From positions 483,932 to 547,931 of the forward strand of contig NZ_PKMC01000001.1 of the NCBI RefSeq assembly GCF_002849225.1: a DNA stretch of 64,000 bases. The letters are read 5' to 3'. This DNA is from Actinomyces sp. UMB0138. Its GTDB lineage: Bacteria > Bacillota > Negativicutes > Veillonellales > Veillonellaceae. Made by a program: the position numbers and the translations under genes. This document shows positions 51,347 through 61,316 of the stretch, piece after piece. Every line of letters starts with the position of its first letter. The stretch's first letter is position 1. Below the pieces are notes generated by a model. It saw only the letters and a list, made by a program, of their open reading frames with translations, was not told the origin of the DNA and made no database searches.

Positions 51347-51544
51347 CTATTCTTCTGTTTTTAGATACTCTTCAACTGTGATTGCGCGGACTGGGAAGTC
51401 CCGGAGTTTTACATACTCAACAAGGAAATCACGATGTCCTTCGCAGGCTAACCAGACTTTCTCGCGTCCGTAGTGCAATTTCGGATTTCTCCAGCACACG
51501 GCGTATGCTGCAGGCTCAGTGCACTGTCTGGCTGAACATTTCAT
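51347..51544 (-). CDS. Small Cys-rich conserved actinobacterial protein
   Basis: This 65-residue protein has cysteines at C3, C8, C17 and C34 and H37 (in WLACEGHRDF), with the actinobacterial family pattern of CxxxxC, AVxWRNPKLH and KVWLACxxHR, suggesting a small zinc-binding fold. Relatives are uncharacterised, sometimes mislabelled acetone carboxylase. The ATG lies 29 bases inside serB, and the stop directly abuts the ABC-F stop with no gap. Confidence 0.75.
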   Translation of the reverse strand: MKCSARQCTEPAAYAVCWRNPKLHYGREKVWLACEGHRDFLVEYVKLRDFPVRAITVEEYLKTEE

Positions 51545-52349
51545 TTCCTATGAACCCCCAAACCGATCCAAGGTTTCGCCACGGCATTACTGTGTCAGCT
51601 ACTCTAGCAAGCGCGGGCTTTGGACAAAACGCTACGCCGAAATTGGCAGCGGAAAGCATAGGAATATCATTTGCACCATCTCCGATAGCAACTACCGGGG
51701 TAGTACTAGAAGCTTTCCAGCTAGCAATTGCCCACACCTTCTGGTTTGGGCCGACTACCTCAGAGGCAAGCTTACCGGTAAGCACTCCACCGCTAACTTC
51801 TAGCCTGTTGGCGAGCACGTAATCCACTCCCAGCCCGCTTGCTATTGGATCAACAACCTCGACAAAGCCGCCAGAGACGACAGCGAACTTCCCTCCAGCC
51901 TGGTGAGTTCGGTTTATGAGTGAGTTAGTTCCTGTGCTGACCCTCATTCGAGCGCGGACTCTTGCGAAGGCCTCCTCGTCAAGCCCCTCTAGCGTAGCTA
52001 CCCGTCGATGCAAGGACTCGGCAAAATCCATGCGGCCGTTCATGGCTTCGGCAGTGATCGCGGCTACCTCTTGCAGCGTGCCCGCTTCGAAGGCAAGCTC
52101 TTCAATGACCTCTTGTTCAAACAAGGTGCCGTCGGCATCGGATACTACAAGAGGTTGCCGGTTCAGACCCGCAGGTACTTCAGCCCAAGATGCAGTAGCC
52201 GTGCATGGGCAAGGCTCCATCGATTGACGTTCCCAGGAAGCAACCGCGAAGTCTGCCTCCGTTGCTATTGCGCGGGGAGTTGGAACCTCCGCGAGTGCGA
52301 TGCCTAGCGATGCTGAATCTGGGCAGACGAGCCGGACGAACCTCGTCAC
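51516..52349 (-). CDS. serB: Phosphoserine phosphatase
   Basis: This HAD-family enzyme catalyses the last step of serine synthesis. It has 277 residues. The catalytic motif I is [16 protein letters not shown], motif II region [13 protein letters not shown], and motif [18 protein letters not shown]. The N-terminal 65 residues replace the two ACT domains seen in SerB2. Motif I carries DADGT rather than the more frequent DVDST form. It overlaps glgC upstream by 4 bases and the small Cys protein downstream by 29 bases. Confidence 0.9.
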   Translation of the reverse strand: MTRFVRLVCPDSASLGIALAEVPTPRAIATEADFAVASWERQSMEPCPCTATASWAEVPAGLNRQPLVVSDADGTLFEQEVIEELAFEAGTLQEVAAITAEAMNGRMDFAESLHRRVATLEGLDEEAFARVRARMRVSTGTNSLINRTHQAGGKFAVVSGGFVEVVDPIASGLGVDYVLANRLEVSGGVLTGKLASEVVGPNQKVWAIASWKASSTTPVVAIGDGANDIPMLSAANFGVAFCPKPALARVADTVMPWRNLGSVWGFIGNEMFSQTVH

Positions 52350-53581
52350 TGGGGGATTACCAAACCCTTCGGAGCGACGGCGATGCCAGATTCAGTCACT
52401 GAAAGACCGCGAGCGCGATCGTGCTCGTGATCGAATCCAATTTTGGCGCCGGGCTCAACCACGACGTTCTTGTCTAGGATGGCTCGCTGGACCTGGGCAT
52501 GTCTACCTATCCGGCAGTTGTGCATCACCACGGAGTCGTCGACACGGGAGTAGGAGTGCACATACACGCCCGGAGAGAGTACGGATCCTTCGACGTGCCC
52601 GCCAGAGATGGTGACTCCCGGAGAAACCAGTGAATCCACAGCTAGACCGCGACGTCCCTCGTCGTCAAAGACGAACTTTGCAGGCGGAGTCGATCCCTCA
52701 ATCTGCGTGTAAGTAGGCCACTCCTGGTTGTAAAGGTTGAAGATCGGGTGGACAGATATCAGATCCATATTGGCGTCATAATAAGCGTCCAAGGTACCGA
52801 CGTCACGCCAGTAATCGCGATCTCGATCGGTAGATCCGGGGACGTTATTGTCGATGAAGTCGTAGAAGCCTGCTTCGCCTCGATCAACGAAGTATGGAAC
52901 CGCGTCTCCGCCCATGTCGTGCTCGGATTTCTTATCTAGAGAATCCTGTTCGAGGAAGTTGACGAAGGCATCCGTGGTGACAACATAGTTACCCATTGAA
53001 GCAAGTACCTTGCTGGGATCATCCGGAAGCCCCGGAGTGGAAGAAGGCTTCTCTACAAACGCAGAGATCTTGTCGCCGTCTGTTTCTAGGATACCGAATT
53101 GATCTGCAAGTTCGATCGGCTGGCGAATACCCGCTACTGTGAGCGCAGCCCCGGTTTCGATATGCTTCTGGACCATCTGGGAGAAGTCCATACGATAAAT
53201 ATTGTCGGCGCCGACTATCACTAGGTAATCCGGCTTTTCGTCTCGGACGATGTTGAGAGTTTGATATACGGCATCGGCCGAGCCTAGGTACCAGTGGGCA
53301 CCTTTGCGCTGCTGGGCGGGCACAGGTGTTACGTAAGAGCCTAACAGGGTTGACATTCGCCAGGTCTTGGAGATGTGGCGGTCCAGAGAGTGGGATTTGT
53401 ATTGGGTGAGCACCACTACCTTGGTGTAGGAGGAATTCACCATGTTGGAAAGGGCGAAGTCAATCAGCCGAAAATGTCCTCCGAAAGGGACCGCTGGCTT
53501 GGCGCGGTCAGCAGTAAGAGGCATAAGGCGTTTTCCTTCGCCGCCGGCAAGGACGAAAGCTAATACGCGTGGTGTGGACAT
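52346..53581 (-). CDS. glgC: Glucose-1-phosphate adenylyltransferase
   Basis: This enzyme makes ADP-glucose for glycogen or maltose-1-phosphate synthesis. It has 411 residues, with the nucleotidyltransferase start [50 protein letters not shown], and a C-terminal left-handed beta-helix. It is divergent from glgA, with which it forms the two-enzyme ADP-glucose pathway. Confidence 0.96.
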   Translation of the reverse strand: MSTPRVLAFVLAGGEGKRLMPLTADRAKPAVPFGGHFRLIDFALSNMVNSSYTKVVVLTQYKSHSLDRHISKTWRMSTLLGSYVTPVPAQQRKGAHWYLGSADAVYQTLNIVRDEKPDYLVIVGADNIYRMDFSQMVQKHIETGAALTVAGIRQPIELADQFGILETDGDKISAFVEKPSSTPGLPDDPSKVLASMGNYVVTTDAFVNFLEQDSLDKKSEHDMGGDAVPYFVDRGEAGFYDFIDNNVPGSTDRDRDYWRDVGTLDAYYDANMDLISVHPIFNLYNQEWPTYTQIEGSTPPAKFVFDDEGRRGLAVDSLVSPGVTISGGHVEGSVLSPGVYVHSYSRVDDSVVMHNCRIGRHAQVQRAILDKNVVVEPGAKIGFDHEHDRARGLSVTESGIAVAPKGLVIPQ

Positions 53582-53679
53582 GCTTCAACTTTAGCGGGCA
53601 AGTAACACCCCGCGCACGGGTTTGGAATTCGATAAAGTAATGGTGTTCACAATTGAGATGATCGGATTAGGAGCCTCCC

Positions 53680-54876
53680 ATGCGCGTTGATCTGCTTAGC
53701 CGCGAATACCCCCCTCACGTCTACGGTGGTGCTGGCGTGCATGTCGAAGAATTAGCCAAGGTGTTGAGGCGGAGCATAGATCTTAGAGTGCATGCCTTTG
53801 ATGGGCCTCGTCAGCAAGACAGGGTATACGGCTACGACTATCCTGCCGAACTAAAGGAGGCCAACGGGGCTTTGCGGGCACTCGGAGTTGACCTGCAAAT
53901 GGTGCCGAATACGCAAGGGACTGATTTGGTGCACTCGCATACTTGGTACGCGAATATGGCTGGCCACTGGTCAGCACTGATGTGGGACGTACCGCACGTG
54001 GTATCTGCTCATTCTTTGGAACCGCTGAGGCCGTGGAAAAAAGAGCAACTCGGGGGCGGATATCACCTCAGCTCATGGGCCGAGAAAACTGCCTACGAGG
54101 GCGCTGATCAGATCGTTGCGGTCTCAAATGGTATGCGCCAAGACATCTTGCGCTCTTACCCAAGTATTGATGAACAAAAAGTGCGGGTAATCCATAACGG
54201 TATCGACCTCGAAGTCTGGAAACGCCCACAAGATAATGCTCAGGTAGGGGAAGTACTGAAAAAATTCGGCATCGATCCCGATCGGAAGACCATAGTTTTT
54301 GTCGGCAGAATTACCAGGCAGAAGGGGCTTCCTCATCTACTGAAAGCCTTGCAAAACGTTGATAAAGATGCGCAAATTGTGCTGTGTGCAGGAGCGCCTG
54401 ATACTGAACAGATCGCTAACGAGGTAGACACGCTAGTAGAAAAACTTAGCGAGACGCGAAGCGGCGTAATCCTGATTTCGCAAATGCTGCCCCGCAAGGA
54501 AATCATTGCAATTCTTTCTGCCGCGACTGTGTTCGTTACTCCTTCGATCTATGAACCACTCGGCATTGTGAACCTGGAGGCAATGGCTTTGGGACTTCCT
54601 GTCGTAGGAACGAAAACTGGTGGTATCCCGGATGTCATAGTGGAAGGAGAGACGGGTTTCCTTGTTCCAATCGAGCAAAAAGATGACGGTACTGGAACGC
54701 CACTCGAACCTGCCGAATTCGAAGGAGCCATGGCGGAACGCATCAATGCGGTACTTGCAGATCCGGATCGGGCGCGACGAATGGGGCAGGCAGGATTGGA
54801 AAGGTGTAAAGAACATTTCACCTGGGAGTCCATTGGCAAGAAAACCGTTGCGATGTACGAAGATTTGGTGCGCTAG
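53680..54876 (+). CDS. glgA: Glycogen synthase / alpha-maltose-1-phosphate synthase (GT4)
   Basis: This 398-residue GT-B glycosyltransferase is of the actinobacterial GlgA/GlgM group: REYPPHVYGGAGVHVEELA, HSHTWYANMAGHWSALM, VSNGMRQDILRSYP, VGRITRQKGLPHLL, and SIYEPLGIVNLEAMALGLPVV. The M. tuberculosis homologue Rv1212c uses ADP-glucose, mainly to make maltose-1-phosphate. Its position divergent from glgC supports ADP-glucose use here. The GGAG site lies before ATG 53680. Confidence 0.93.
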   Translation: MRVDLLSREYPPHVYGGAGVHVEELAKVLRRSIDLRVHAFDGPRQQDRVYGYDYPAELKEANGALRALGVDLQMVPNTQGTDLVHSHTWYANMAGHWSALMWDVPHVVSAHSLEPLRPWKKEQLGGGYHLSSWAEKTAYEGADQIVAVSNGMRQDILRSYPSIDEQKVRVIHNGIDLEVWKRPQDNAQVGEVLKKFGIDPDRKTIVFVGRITRQKGLPHLLKALQNVDKDAQIVLCAGAPDTEQIANEVDTLVEKLSETRSGVILISQMLPRKEIIAILSAATVFVTPSIYEPLGIVNLEAMALGLPVVGTKTGGIPDVIVEGETGFLVPIEQKDDGTGTPLEPAEFEGAMAERINAVLADPDRARRMGQAGLERCKEHFTWESIGKKTVAMYEDLVR

Positions 54877-54910
54877 CGCACGCCGGAACGGAACCGTATA
54901 GGGTAAAAAT

Positions 54911-55702
54911 ATGGCAGCAGTTATAGAGCTTAATGACGTACGGGTGCGCCGAGGCACCACCGTAATCCTAGATAAGGTCAATTGGAGTATTAACGAGGGC
55001 GAGCACTGGGTAATCCTTGGCCCTAACGGAGCCGGAAAGACTACGCTGGTGTCATTGCTGAGCGGAGGCATAGAGGCCGATGCGGGAACAGTCCGCGTGC
55101 TGGATGAAGAACTGGCACAGACAGATCTGGCGGAACTGCGTTCCCGAGTGGGCACCATTGGGGACGTAGCTGATCAACTAGTTCCCTCGGGCACCCACGC
55201 TATAGACGCAATACTCAGTTCTGTGTACGGCGCTCCCTCCAGCCAGGAACAGACGTTCGAGGACATAGATCGTCAGAGAGCACAAGATCTGCTGCATCTT
55301 TTTGGCATTTCACACCTGAAAGATCGTGAGGTAGACAGCCTCTCGGATGGCGAGCGGCAGCGAGTCATGATTGCGCGAGCACTGATGCCCGATCCTGAAG
55401 CATTGGTGCTAGACGAACCAGCGCGCGGCCTCGATTTGGGAGCACGTGAGGACTTGCTGGGAGCTCTCACAGAGATATCCACTGATAAGCACGCTCCAGC
55501 AATGATCATGGTCACCCATCATGTGGAGCAGATACCCCGCGGTTTCACCCACGCCCTCCTGCTAAAGGAAGGACAGGTCGTCAAGAGCGGGCCAATTTCC
55601 CAGATCCTTACTTCTGAGAATGTTTCCAACCTGTTTGAATATCCACTTTCCGTGGGAGGTAGTGAGGGCCGTTGGTGGGCCCATAAGGCGGATAAGAAAT
55701 GA
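54911..55702 (+). CDS. ABC transporter ATP-binding protein
   Basis: This 263-residue single ABC ATPase has Walker A GPNGAGKTTL, an altered signature SLSDGERQR instead of LSGGQ, and Walker B ALVLDEPARGLDLG. It resembles the YlmA/molybdate-like soluble ATPases. No permease is adjacent; the next gene is a short NfeD membrane protein, overlapped by 4 bases. Its transport partner or alternative role is unknown. Confidence 0.85.
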   Translation: MAAVIELNDVRVRRGTTVILDKVNWSINEGEHWVILGPNGAGKTTLVSLLSGGIEADAGTVRVLDEELAQTDLAELRSRVGTIGDVADQLVPSGTHAIDAILSSVYGAPSSQEQTFEDIDRQRAQDLLHLFGISHLKDREVDSLSDGERQRVMIARALMPDPEALVLDEPARGLDLGAREDLLGALTEISTDKHAPAMIMVTHHVEQIPRGFTHALLLKEGQVVKSGPISQILTSENVSNLFEYPLSVGGSEGRWWAHKADKK

Positions 55703-56127
55703 TTGGTTGGGTCTGGCTAGGGGCCGCTCTGATGGCCGTGATAGTGGAACTGCTAAGCGGTGATTTCTTCTTCCTGATGCTAGGGATTGGTGCAGCAGCA
55801 AGCTGCATCTGCGCGTTCTTTTGGCCAAATCTGTGGTGGTTGCACATCCTTTTGTTTGCAGCAGTCTCCTCGGTTCTTGTGCTTACAGTTAGACCACTTA
55901 TCAAGAAGAAACTGGAAGCATCGACCCCTCGGGTTGCATTCAATGTCTCGCGCTATGAAGGCCGCGAGGGAGTTACAACCTCGCCTGTAAGCCCAGCTGG
56001 CGGCACTATAATGCTAGACGGGGAGCGATGGTCAGCTACCTCAGATCACGATATTCCACGGGGCATTGGAATCCGCGTTATAGAAGTAAGGGGAGCTACC
56101 GCAGTAGTGGCCCCAGTAAGTAGATGA
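55699..56127 (+). CDS. NfeD-like membrane protein
   Basis: This 142-residue protein has about three hydrophobic segments in its first 75 residues and a C-terminal OB-fold-like domain (about 82-142) with REGVTTSPVSPAGGTIMLDGERW. NfeD proteins typically pair with SPFH proteins, as here: the SPFH gene follows 10 bases downstream. The ATG overlaps the ABC ATPase stop. Confidence 0.88.
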   Translation: MIGWVWLGAALMAVIVELLSGDFFFLMLGIGAAASCICAFFWPNLWWLHILLFAAVSSVLVLTVRPLIKKKLEASTPRVAFNVSRYEGREGVTTSPVSPAGGTIMLDGERWSATSDHDIPRGIGIRVIEVRGATAVVAPVSR

Positions 56128-56137
56128 GGAGACAAGA

Positions 56138-57037
56138 ATGTCAGCTTTTTCCTTAGCGCCGGCGGGAATGATCGGAATAGTGATATTCCTGCTCATAACC
56201 TTTGCCGTAGTGATTGCAATATCTAAGTCCATTATTGTGGTGCGGCAAGCCACGGCCGTAGTGGTGGAACGACTGGGCAGATACCAGACGACACTGACCC
56301 CGGGGCTGCATGTGCTGATTCCTTTCATTGATTCAAAGCGGGCAGTTGTATCTTTGTCGGAACAGGTGGTCGCTTTTGCGCCCCAGCCAGTTATCACGGC
56401 AGACAACGTATCGGTAACTATCGACTCTGTTATTTACTACCAAATAAACAGCCCTGAGCAGGCCACATACGAAATTGCGAACTACCTGGTCGCGATCGAG
56501 CAGCTAACAGCGACCACTCTGCGTAACGTTATTGGCACTATGGATCTAGAAGACACTTTGACTTCGCGCGATTCGATAAACACGCAGTTGCGCGGGGTGT
56601 TGGATTCCGCCACAACAGCGTGGGGTATTCGCATCAACAGAGTAGAAATTAAAGCGATCGATCCGCCCCCATCTATCCAAGAGGCAATGGAAAAGCAGAT
56701 GCGTGCCGAGCGGGATAAGAGAGCTGCTATTCTTACCGCTGAAGGGCAGCGCGAATCTCAGGTGACTGAAGCGGAAGGGCAGCGCAAGTCTGCGGTTCTT
56801 ATTGCACGAGGTGACGCAGAAGCAGCCGTGACTCGTGCAGAGGGCGAAGCAGAGGCTATTGCGAAGGTATTCCGTGCCATTCACGAAGGTAATCCCGACG
56901 AGAAACTTCTGTCCTACCGCTATCTGCAAATGCTGCCGGAACTTGCTAAGGGTGACGGCAACAAGACTTGGATAGTGCCTGCCGAAATGACTGCTGCATT
57001 GGAAGCGATCTCGAAGGGATTTGGTAGCGCCAAATGA
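56138..57037 (+). CDS. SPFH/Band 7 (stomatin/paraslipin-like) protein
   Basis: This 299-residue protein has an N-terminal hydrophobic anchor (about 8-35), an SPFH domain (about 38-200, with ATAVVVERLGRYQTTLTPGLHVLIPF), and a charged coiled coil at about 190-250 containing the repeat QRESQVTEAEGQRKSAV. It likely oligomerises on the membrane with NfeD to form a flotillin-like scaffold. The NfeD-SPFH pair is conserved in Actinobacteria. It overlaps glnA by 4 bases. Confidence 0.9.
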   Translation: MSAFSLAPAGMIGIVIFLLITFAVVIAISKSIIVVRQATAVVVERLGRYQTTLTPGLHVLIPFIDSKRAVVSLSEQVVAFAPQPVITADNVSVTIDSVIYYQINSPEQATYEIANYLVAIEQLTATTLRNVIGTMDLEDTLTSRDSINTQLRGVLDSATTAWGIRINRVEIKAIDPPPSIQEAMEKQMRAERDKRAAILTAEGQRESQVTEAEGQRKSAVLIARGDAEAAVTRAEGEAEAIAKVFRAIHEGNPDEKLLSYRYLQMLPELAKGDGNKTWIVPAEMTAALEAISKGFGSAK

Positions 57038-58365
57038 GGCCCGTAGAAGAAGAAGTTCTGACAAAAATAGCTGAGTCCGATACCCGCTTTGTGCGCCTAT
57101 GGTTTACAGATGTACTTGGTGTTCTGAAGTCGGTTGCTATTGACCCGGTGGAACTTGAGAGAGCGTTCGCCGAAGGCATTGGTTTTGATGGATCGGCTAT
57201 TCAGGGTCTTAGCAGGGTCTACGAGTCAGACATGATTCTGCGGCCGGACGCTTCTACGTTCCAATTGCTGCCGTGGTGTACTGACAGTGACCCCGTGGGA
57301 AGAATGTTCTGCGATCTAACTAATCCCGACGGGTCTGCTGCTCAGACAGATCCGAGGGCGGTGCTGGAGCGGGCATTAGATCATGCGGCAAAACTAGGTT
57401 TCTCGTTTAGAATCCACCCCGAGATCGAGTTCTATCTGTTGAAGCCAACCCGGGACGCAGACGGACGAATTGTGCCGGTAGACGAGGCGGGCTATTTCGA
57501 CCATGTCGCTCGTGGAGGCGACAACGATTTTAGGCGCCGAGCAATTGAAATGCTCGAAGCTATGGGCATCAGCGTCGAGATGAGTCACCACGAGGGAGGG
57601 CCGGGACAGAACGAGATCGATCTCCGGTCGGTAGACGCGCTTACAGCAGCCGACAATATTATGACCTTCCGGACCTTGGTCAAAGAGGTTGCTCTTCGGG
57701 AAGATATGCAGGCAACCTTTATGCCGAAACCGATAGCTGGCGTACCTGGTTCTGGCATGCACGCCCATATGTCTTTATTTGAGGGCGAGCGCAATGCGTT
57801 CCACGATCCGTCGGGGCAGTACCAGCTGTCTCGGACTGCTCGCTCATTTATTGCAGGCATCTTGACTCACGCACAAGAAATGTCTGCAGTAACTAACCAA
57901 CATGTAAATTCTTACAAACGGTTGTGGGGAGGCGGAGAAGCGCCCTCGTTCGTTTGCTGGGGACATAACAACAGGTCGGCATTGGTACGAGTTCCAAACT
58001 ACAAACCCAATAAGCCGGAATCCGCGCGGATCGAATATCGAGCGCTAGATCCGGCAGTGAACCCATATCTGGGATTTGCAGTTCTACTGGAAGCCGGGCT
58101 TGCTGGTATCGAGAACGGGTATGAATTGGCCCCCGAAGCGGAGGATAATGTCTGGGCTCTAACGGACCAGGAACGGCGGGTGTTGGGAATTCCCTCCTTG
58201 CCGTCCTCACTATCCAGCGCTGTAAAGGCAATGAAGAAATCTGACCTGGTAGCCGCCACTCTCGGAGAAGAGGTGTTCGAATTTGTCATCGCGAATAAGG
58301 AGCGCGAGTGGCAAGAATATAGGGCACAGGTTACAGAATTTGAGCTCCGCCAGTTCTTCCTATGA
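57034..58365 (+). CDS. glnA2: Glutamine synthetase, GlnA2 type
   Basis: This 443-residue type I glutamine synthetase makes glutamine from glutamate and ammonia. Motifs are GIGFDGSAIQG, PEIEFYLL, the Glu/His metal site in GGPGQNEIDLR, PGSGMHAHMS, and NHNNRSALVRVPNY-like GHNNRSALVRVPNY. At the adenylylation site, where GlnA has NLYDL, it has NVWALTDQERR, so the modified tyrosine is absent. This is a GSI-alpha pattern and agrees with GlnA2 of mycobacteria. It lies directly upstream of glnE, as in M. tuberculosis. Confidence 0.93.
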   Translation: MRPVEEEVLTKIAESDTRFVRLWFTDVLGVLKSVAIDPVELERAFAEGIGFDGSAIQGLSRVYESDMILRPDASTFQLLPWCTDSDPVGRMFCDLTNPDGSAAQTDPRAVLERALDHAAKLGFSFRIHPEIEFYLLKPTRDADGRIVPVDEAGYFDHVARGGDNDFRRRAIEMLEAMGISVEMSHHEGGPGQNEIDLRSVDALTAADNIMTFRTLVKEVALREDMQATFMPKPIAGVPGSGMHAHMSLFEGERNAFHDPSGQYQLSRTARSFIAGILTHAQEMSAVTNQHVNSYKRLWGGGEAPSFVCWGHNNRSALVRVPNYKPNKPESARIEYRALDPAVNPYLGFAVLLEAGLAGIENGYELAPEAEDNVWALTDQERRVLGIPSLPSSLSSAVKAMKKSDLVAATLGEEVFEFVIANKEREWQEYRAQVTEFELRQFFL

Positions 58366-61313
58366 GGATCGCACCGGATATCTCGCTGAAACTTCGCAAG
58401 GCTGGTGTGCGCGATGTGCAGAGGGCGAAGAAGTGGTTAGAAGAACTCGAAGAGTGGGCTGACCCGACCCCATTTTTGGCCGACGCTGCAGATCCGGACA
58501 TGGCGTTGCTTGGGCTACTTCGTTTGTGCGAGGAGGCCCCGTCGCGGGCACAGAACGCCATGGCCCACTGTGGCAAGCAATTGTTTTCAATACTCGGACT
58601 TTCGCAGGCACTTAGTGATCACCTTGCCACTCATCCCGATGACCTGGAAGTTTTTGAATCAGCTGCGTCGCAGACATTTTCTGACATCTTTTCCGGTAGC
58701 TATGACCCTGGCGCTGAAGCGGCAGCAGCGGCGGCATGGGCAAGTAACTACAGGCAGCTATTTGCGAGCGTGGATAGCACAGACGAAATCCGGAGGGCGT
58801 ATCGCAGAGCACTCAGCCAGATTGCGTCTGCCGATCTATCGTCTGATCGAGCACTGGATATTGTTTCCTATGTAAGTCGGTGTATCTCAGCCCTGGTCGA
58901 CTTGACCTTGCAAGCTGGACTTCGGGTTGCCCAGAATAAGGTTGACCCACAAGAGAACATTCGTCTCGCAGTAATCGTTCTGGGAAAAACGGGAGCTGGA
59001 GAGGTCAACTATATTTCGGACGTCGACGTCATGTTTGTTGCTGAGGCGAACTCGGACATTCCAGAGAGCGACGTAATCGAGGTGGCCGGAAAGATAATCA
59101 CCGCCCTCACAGCTATCTGCAGTGGACCCGGCGAGGAGCTGCCACTATGGCCTCTTGACTTGGGACTTCGGCCAGAGGGTGCAGACGGAGCTGTTGCAAG
59201 AACTCTTGACTCCTACAAAACCTACTACTCGAAATGGGCACAGTCGTGGGAATTTCAGGCTTTGCTCAAAGCTCGATATGCGGCAGGGGACAAGGAGCTA
59301 GCTGAAAAATTCTCTGCTCTTGTGGGCCCTCTAGTATGGGAAGCATCAGCTCGGGAGGGTTTTGTCGAGGACGCAAGAAATATGCGACTGCGAGTGGAAG
59401 CAAATGTGCCCTCGGAGCAGAAAGGACGTCAACTGAAGCTCGGGCCGGGTGGGCTACGAGATGTAGAGATGACAATCCAGCTAATGCAGCTTGTCCACGG
59501 CCGCTACGACGAGTCTGTGCGCGTACCACATACCCTGGAGGCTATTCAGGCGCTAGCCGCGCAGGGGTACATTGCCCGCGAAGGAGCCGCGAAATTAGCC
59601 AGGTGTTACCGTTTCCTAAGATGTGTCGAACACCGAACGCAGTTATTCCGACTTCGCAGGACCGCGCTGATTCCGTCCTCTGAAAAGGAGCTCAGGAGGA
59701 TAGGAAGGTCTATAGATGCGCAGAAATACCCGAATGCCCGCTCCCTACAGATCGAGCTGACACACGTTCGCCACGATGTTCGAACTCTGCACCAAGAACT
59801 GTTTTACGGCCCCCTATTGCCGGCAACGGCTTCCCTTTCCGCTGATGAGGCTGCTCTTTCCCCAGAAGCGGCTAGTGCGCGACTGAAAGCAATTGGTTAT
59901 AAGGACCCGGCGGGAAGTTTGCGTCACATTGAAGCGTTGACTGCTGGAGTCAGCAGGAGAGCAGCATTGCAGAGACATCTGCTACCGGTGATGATCGGAT
60001 GGATCGCGGACGGGGCAAATCCTGACGCGGGATTGCTTAGATTCCGCCGACTTAGCGAGATCATTGGTACGTCGCATTGGTACTTGGCAATGCTGCGAGA
60101 TTCTAGAGTCGCCGCAGGTTACCTAGCGAAACTACTGCCAACGAGCACGTACTGTGCGGATGGGTTCGAACATTTCCCGGCTGCTGTGGCATGGCTTGAT
60201 CACCCTATTGAACTGGAAGCGCGCGAGAAAGAGCGCCTTTCTGGCGAGATGATGGCCATTGTTTCTAGGCATGACGATGCAGGGGAGGCAGCACAATTAG
60301 TGCGTGAGATTCGTTCTCGCGAACTATTGCGGGCAGCTCTGGCGGACTGTTTGAGCGGCGTGGATCCCGAACGTGCTCGAAAATATATTACGCCTGTAAA
60401 TGATGCAGCCCTGGCTGCTGCCCTGAAACTGGCGCATCGCAGTGCTGGAACCTCTCCGAAAGCGCGGATGGGGATTATCGCGCTGGGGCGTCTAGGAGGC
60501 GAAGAGCCTGGATACGCTTCGGATGCCGATCTTATGGTTGTCTACTCGCCGGTAGGCGAGGGGGCACAGGAAGAGGCCGAGCATACAGTTGCTACGCTGA
60601 AGTCCTTGCTTTCGGATGTGGGCCCGCAAAGGCCGTTCAAAGTAGATCTGGGGTTACGCCCAGAGGGCAAAGATGGTCCGACTGCTAGGAGTCTAGAATC
60701 GACTCGCTCCTATTATGAACGATGGGCCTCCCCATGGGAGCGGCAGGCTCTACTCCGCGCACGACCAGTAGCGGGTGATCCTGAAGTGCTGGATGAGGCC
60801 ATGGAGATAATTGACCGTTTCCGGTACGGCCATTCCTTCGACAATGACGAATTGAAGAGTATTAGGATGTTGAAGGCTCGAATGGAGGCAGAACGTTTGC
60901 CCCGGGGGATGGACCCGCGCTCGCACGTGAAACTGGGGCCCGGGGGACTATCGGATGCAGAGTGGACCATTCAACTGCTCCAGTTGATGCATGCGCATGA
61001 GGACGTTGCGTTGCGTACCACCAATACGCTCGACGCGCTGGGACAGGCCGAACGCCTAAGCCTGGTTACGCCCGCCCAGGCGCGAGCGCTGGAAGCCGCA
61101 TGGAATGCCGCGACTCGCATTAGAGCTGCCAATACGCTCGCTTCTGGTCGTGACGGGGGCGCTAAACTGGATTTGTTGCCACGAACTAATGACGAGATAG
61201 CTGCCGTATCGTTGATACTGGGATACCAGAGAAGCGAGCGTAGCCTAGTTGACGATTATCGTCGTAAGGCACGACATTGCAGAGACGTAATGGAAGAAAT
61301 ATTTTACGGGTAG
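58362..61313 (+). CDS. glnE: Glutamine-synthetase adenylyltransferase/deadenylylase
   Basis: This 983-residue bifunctional enzyme adds and removes AMP on glutamine synthetase. It contains two nucleotidyltransferase domains. The N-terminal one has GKTGAGEVNYISDVDVMFV and the C-terminal one has GRLGGEEPGYASDADLMVVY, each with the catalytic DxD. Two related RLKLGPGGLRDVE- and VKLGPGGLSDAEWT-type motifs lie downstream of each. The likely substrate is a GlnA1 encoded elsewhere, because the adjacent GlnA2 lacks the target tyrosine. Confidence 0.95.
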   Translation: MRIAPDISLKLRKAGVRDVQRAKKWLEELEEWADPTPFLADAADPDMALLGLLRLCEEAPSRAQNAMAHCGKQLFSILGLSQALSDHLATHPDDLEVFESAASQTFSDIFSGSYDPGAEAAAAAAWASNYRQLFASVDSTDEIRRAYRRALSQIASADLSSDRALDIVSYVSRCISALVDLTLQAGLRVAQNKVDPQENIRLAVIVLGKTGAGEVNYISDVDVMFVAEANSDIPESDVIEVAGKIITALTAICSGPGEELPLWPLDLGLRPEGADGAVARTLDSYKTYYSKWAQSWEFQALLKARYAAGDKELAEKFSALVGPLVWEASAREGFVEDARNMRLRVEANVPSEQKGRQLKLGPGGLRDVEMTIQLMQLVHGRYDESVRVPHTLEAIQALAAQGYIAREGAAKLARCYRFLRCVEHRTQLFRLRRTALIPSSEKELRRIGRSIDAQKYPNARSLQIELTHVRHDVRTLHQELFYGPLLPATASLSADEAALSPEAASARLKAIGYKDPAGSLRHIEALTAGVSRRAALQRHLLPVMIGWIADGANPDAGLLRFRRLSEIIGTSHWYLAMLRDSRVAAGYLAKLLPTSTYCADGFEHFPAAVAWLDHPIELEAREKERLSGEMMAIVSRHDDAGEAAQLVREIRSRELLRAALADCLSGVDPERARKYITPVNDAALAAALKLAHRSAGTSPKARMGIIALGRLGGEEPGYASDADLMVVYSPVGEGAQEEAEHTVATLKSLLSDVGPQRPFKVDLGLRPEGKDGPTARSLESTRSYYERWASPWERQALLRARPVAGDPEVLDEAMEIIDRFRYGHSFDNDELKSIRMLKARMEAERLPRGMDPRSHVKLGPGGLSDAEWTIQLLQLMHAHEDVALRTTNTLDALGQAERLSLVTPAQARALEAAWNAATRIRAANTLASGRDGGAKLDLLPRTNDEIAAVSLILGYQRSERSLVDDYRRKARHCRDVMEEIFYG

Positions 61314-61316
61314 GAA

